Under the pieces are notes generated by a model that was not told the DNA's origin, made no database searches, and worked only from the letters and a program-made list of their open reading frames with translations. The position numbers and the translations under genes are program-made. Below are positions 5,912-6,837 of a DNA stretch of 6,837 bases, piece after piece. Source of the stretch: CAZRAL01 sp964598005 (GTDB taxonomy: Bacteria; Pseudomonadota; Gammaproteobacteria; Burkholderiales; Usitatibacteraceae); NCBI GenBank assembly GCA_964598005.1, contig CAZRAL010000081.1, positions 1-6,837 of the forward strand, in the 5' to 3' direction. Position 1 is the stretch's first letter, and each line of letters begins with the position of its first letter.

Positions 5912-6190
5912 TTAAAAGCTGATACGCACAGCTATGGGATCAATATTGAACTTGCCATACAAACGCAAACTCTTTACATCCTCTGCACGAAGAATCCACG
6001 CACCGTTTCGGTACACGAGCGCTAAAAATTTGTCGCCCTCGCCCTCGACTAAAGCATTCGAGGGCAGGCTGCAGCGGGGGCCCAGTGGCGTTTGTAAATT
6101 TTTGCCATAACGAGCGTCCCACAAAGCCGCTGGATTCCCGCTTTCGCGGGAATGACGGTGACGGTTTATTGTTGGGAAACCCATTTTCAT
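5912..6190 (-). pseudogene. Minus-strand ORF running into a dispersed palindrome; probable gene remnant
   Basis: A 92-codon frame. Its first 20 residues (MKMGFPTINRHRHSRESGNP) are read out of the palindromic repeat at 6134-6153, whose translation HSRESGNP is a well-known artefact of that repeat. The remainder, including FLALVYRNGAWILRAEDV and LYGKFNIDPIAVRISF, reads like a real protein C-terminus. The final residues alternate hydrophobically and end in Phe, a pattern shared with outer-membrane beta-barrel C-termini, but this is weak evidence. No Shine-Dalgarno sequence precedes the ATG at 6190, and an in-frame stop lies just upstream at 6203-6205. I favour the 3' part of a gene whose 5' part was lost or replaced around the repeat. 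I do not recognise the family. A genuine small recent gene is the alternative. Confidence 0.35.
6134..6153. repeat. Dispersed palindromic repeat (dRS3-like)
   Basis: ATTCCCGC (6134-6141), loop TTTC, GCGGGAAT (6146-6153): a perfect 8-base-arm palindrome. With its flanks (CTGGATTCCCG on one side, GGGAATGACGG on the other) it matches the short repeat scattered through many beta- and gammaproteobacterial genomes and the ATTCCC...GGGAAT core of the neisserial dRS3 element. It is noncoding and mobile-like, and a common site of recombination. Confidence 0.85.
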
Positions 6191-6359
6191 GGTGTGGTTG
6201 CGTTACATTTGCGTAGCATCAGTTAAAAGGCTACCGCTTTTACCTTGCTTCGCCCTTTCCCGCTTTCCCGTTCAACCCGAGGTCCGTCAAGTCGAACGCG
6301 AATGCACCTTTGGCTGAAAAGCCGCGCCGATGCTGGTGTTTCCATTGCAAGCCAGTCTG
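6191..6359. other. Intergenic stretch, no gene seen
   Basis: Apart from repeat copy B (6309-6342) and a weak hairpin (AAAAG...CTTTT, about 6225-6241) I see nothing coding. Read on the minus strand, the hairpin could lie at the 3' end of the transcript of the small membrane gene, but it is weak and has no T-run of note. Confidence 0.4.
6309..6342 (+). repeat. Copy B of the dispersed imperfect repeat
   Basis: Matches 3651-3684 at 27 of 34 positions. The blocks TTTGGCTG, AAAGCCGC, TGCT and GTGTTT are shared, and the GGCT-GAAA-AGCC mini-hairpin is kept although its loop differs (GTAA in copy A). It lies 18 bases past the stop of the minus-strand membrane gene. Confidence 0.55.
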
Positions 6360-6515
6360 CTAGAAGATCATGGTGTAGACGTGGGCGGCCAGTACGCAGC
6401 CGATGAAAATGGCTGGGGTGTAAGTCCCGCCCCACATGCGGGTGTATTTCCACATCGGCAGCGACACGGCGATCAGGACGAGCAGAACGATTGCGATGAG
6501 TACAGAAGCGCTCAT
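6360..6515 (-). CDS. Small membrane protein, DUF3309-like
   Basis: A 51-residue, very hydrophobic protein: MSASVLIAIVLLVLIAVSLP forms one membrane helix, followed by the short loop MWKYTRMWGGTYTP and a second hydrophobic segment (AIFIGCVLAAHVYTMIF). The length, the first helix ending in LP, and the WxYxRxWG loop resemble DUF3309-type proteins (consensus near LPxWPYSRxWGYxPSG), but the second half diverges, so the family call is tentative. The function is unknown; it probably sits in the inner membrane. The ATG at 6515 is favoured over longer in-frame extensions because a GGAG lies 6 bases upstream and the extension is arginine/cysteine rich and not protein-like. It stands alone on the minus strand with a structured leader region upstream. 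Confidence 0.7.
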   Translation of the reverse strand: MSASVLIAIVLLVLIAVSLPMWKYTRMWGGTYTPAIFIGCVLAAHVYTMIF

Positions 6516-6565
6516 GGTTGTCTCCAGAAACGGTGCGCTGCTGACAACGTAAGCACATCGGGTTG

Positions 6566-6633
6566 CGTATCGTCGGCAGGGGCGCCGATTACATGTCCGA
6601 TACGTCGAACGATTCAGGCGTGTGAGGCACGCC
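6566..6633 (-). promoter_or_regulatory. Structured leader upstream of the small membrane gene
   Basis: CGTATCG (6566-6572) and CGATACG (6598-6604) enclose TCGGC (6573-6577) and GCCGA (6584-6588). Next to them is a 6-base hairpin, GGCGTG (6617-6622), TGAGG loop, CACGCC (6628-6633). Together they lie about 50-120 bases before the gene's ATG. They could be RNA structure in the leader or operator sites. No convincing promoter boxes are visible, so the role is unknown. Confidence 0.3.
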
Positions 6634-6733
6634 ACACTTGGAGGCTAACACGAATCGCGCACCGGCAGGGGATTGGGTTGTATTGGTTTTGGGGAATATC
6701 TGAAACGGACGCTGGGACGCTGCTTGTTTTTAA

Positions 6734-6837
6734 GGAACCTCTGATTAAGTCCTCCATGAGCCGCGTTTTGACAAGAATAGTCCAGATTCAAGGCATGCGA
6801 CGCAGGTCGTATCCGTTGATACGAAGCCAAGGAGCAT
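6734..6837 (+). mobile_element. Left end of an IS5-family insertion sequence, cut by the window edge
   Basis: GGAACCTCTGATTAAGTC (6734-6751) resembles the terminal inverted repeat of IS5 (GGAAGGTGCGAATAAG by memory): GGAA, the T, GA and TAAG positions agree. The four bases just outside, TTAA (6730-6733), fit the YTAR target preferred by that subgroup. Inside, GATTCAAGGCAT (about 6784-6795) also recalls a motif near an IS5 end. AAGGAG at 6830-6835 would suit a transposase starting just past the window. No transposase codon is visible here, and the right end, the second repeat and the target duplication cannot be checked. Confidence 0.5.
6768..6773 (+). promoter_or_regulatory. Possible -35 box inside the IS end
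   Basis: A perfect TTGACA lies 35 bases inside the putative element. No good -10 hexamer occurs 16-18 bases later, so a promoter reading towards the presumed transposase is only possible, not shown. Confidence 0.2.

Noticed and set aside
6645..6830. Minus-strand ORF of 61 codons at the right end.
   Set aside because: It crosses the putative IS boundary, has no ribosome-binding site and its product is not protein-like.
1..6837. CRISPR array, tRNA or rRNA gene.
   Set aside because: No regularly spaced direct repeats and no cloverleaf or rRNA-like sequence were seen on either strand.

Overview
The window looks like part of a proteobacterial chromosome, probably beta or gamma. Three things point that way: the C-terminus of a short-form dihydroxy-acid dehydratase (IlvD), an MsrB and an HflX of proteobacterial type, and one copy of the ATTCCCGC...GCGGGAAT palindromic repeat that is common in those classes. 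The genus cannot be read from the sequence. Two hand-counted 60-base lines from backbone genes are 60% G+C (ilvD) and 52% (hflX). A line inside the first gene of the 262-2585 insert is 33%, so the insert stands out in composition.

Layout, left to right. Bases 1-211 are the tail of ilvD. Bases 262-2585 carry an AT-rich, tightly coupled two-gene cassette: a 237-residue HEPN-like helical protein with an R-x6-H motif, then a 537-residue ORC/CDC6-like AAA ATPase with a helix-hairpin-helix C-terminus. The two genes share an ATGA overlap. A third ORF starts in a second ATGA overlap at 2582, but its cassette-like sequence lasts only about 20 codons. Bases 2650-3079 look like a graveyard that includes the first codons of a YCII-type gene. 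Bases 3080-3498 hold a compact toxin-antitoxin pair in reversed order: a HicB-like DUF1902 antitoxin, then a HicA toxin. msrB (3714-4193) and hflX (4364-5830) follow on the same strand. A nested palindrome sits directly behind hflX.

The right third is accessory sequence. It holds a minus-strand ORF (5912-6190) that runs into the dispersed palindrome, a small minus-strand membrane protein (6360-6515), and what looks like the left end of an IS5-family element at 6734, whose transposase would lie outside the window. A 34-base imperfect repeat occurs both upstream of msrB and downstream of the small membrane gene.

Most interesting content: the HEPN plus ATPase pair has the design of an anti-phage or abortive-infection module, in which a nucleotide-driven DNA-binding sensor would control an RNase-like effector. 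It sits beside a toxin-antitoxin pair, a decayed gene and a probable IS end, which is typical of an accessory or defence hotspot. Its function is inferred from domain architecture only. I do not recognise it as a named system.
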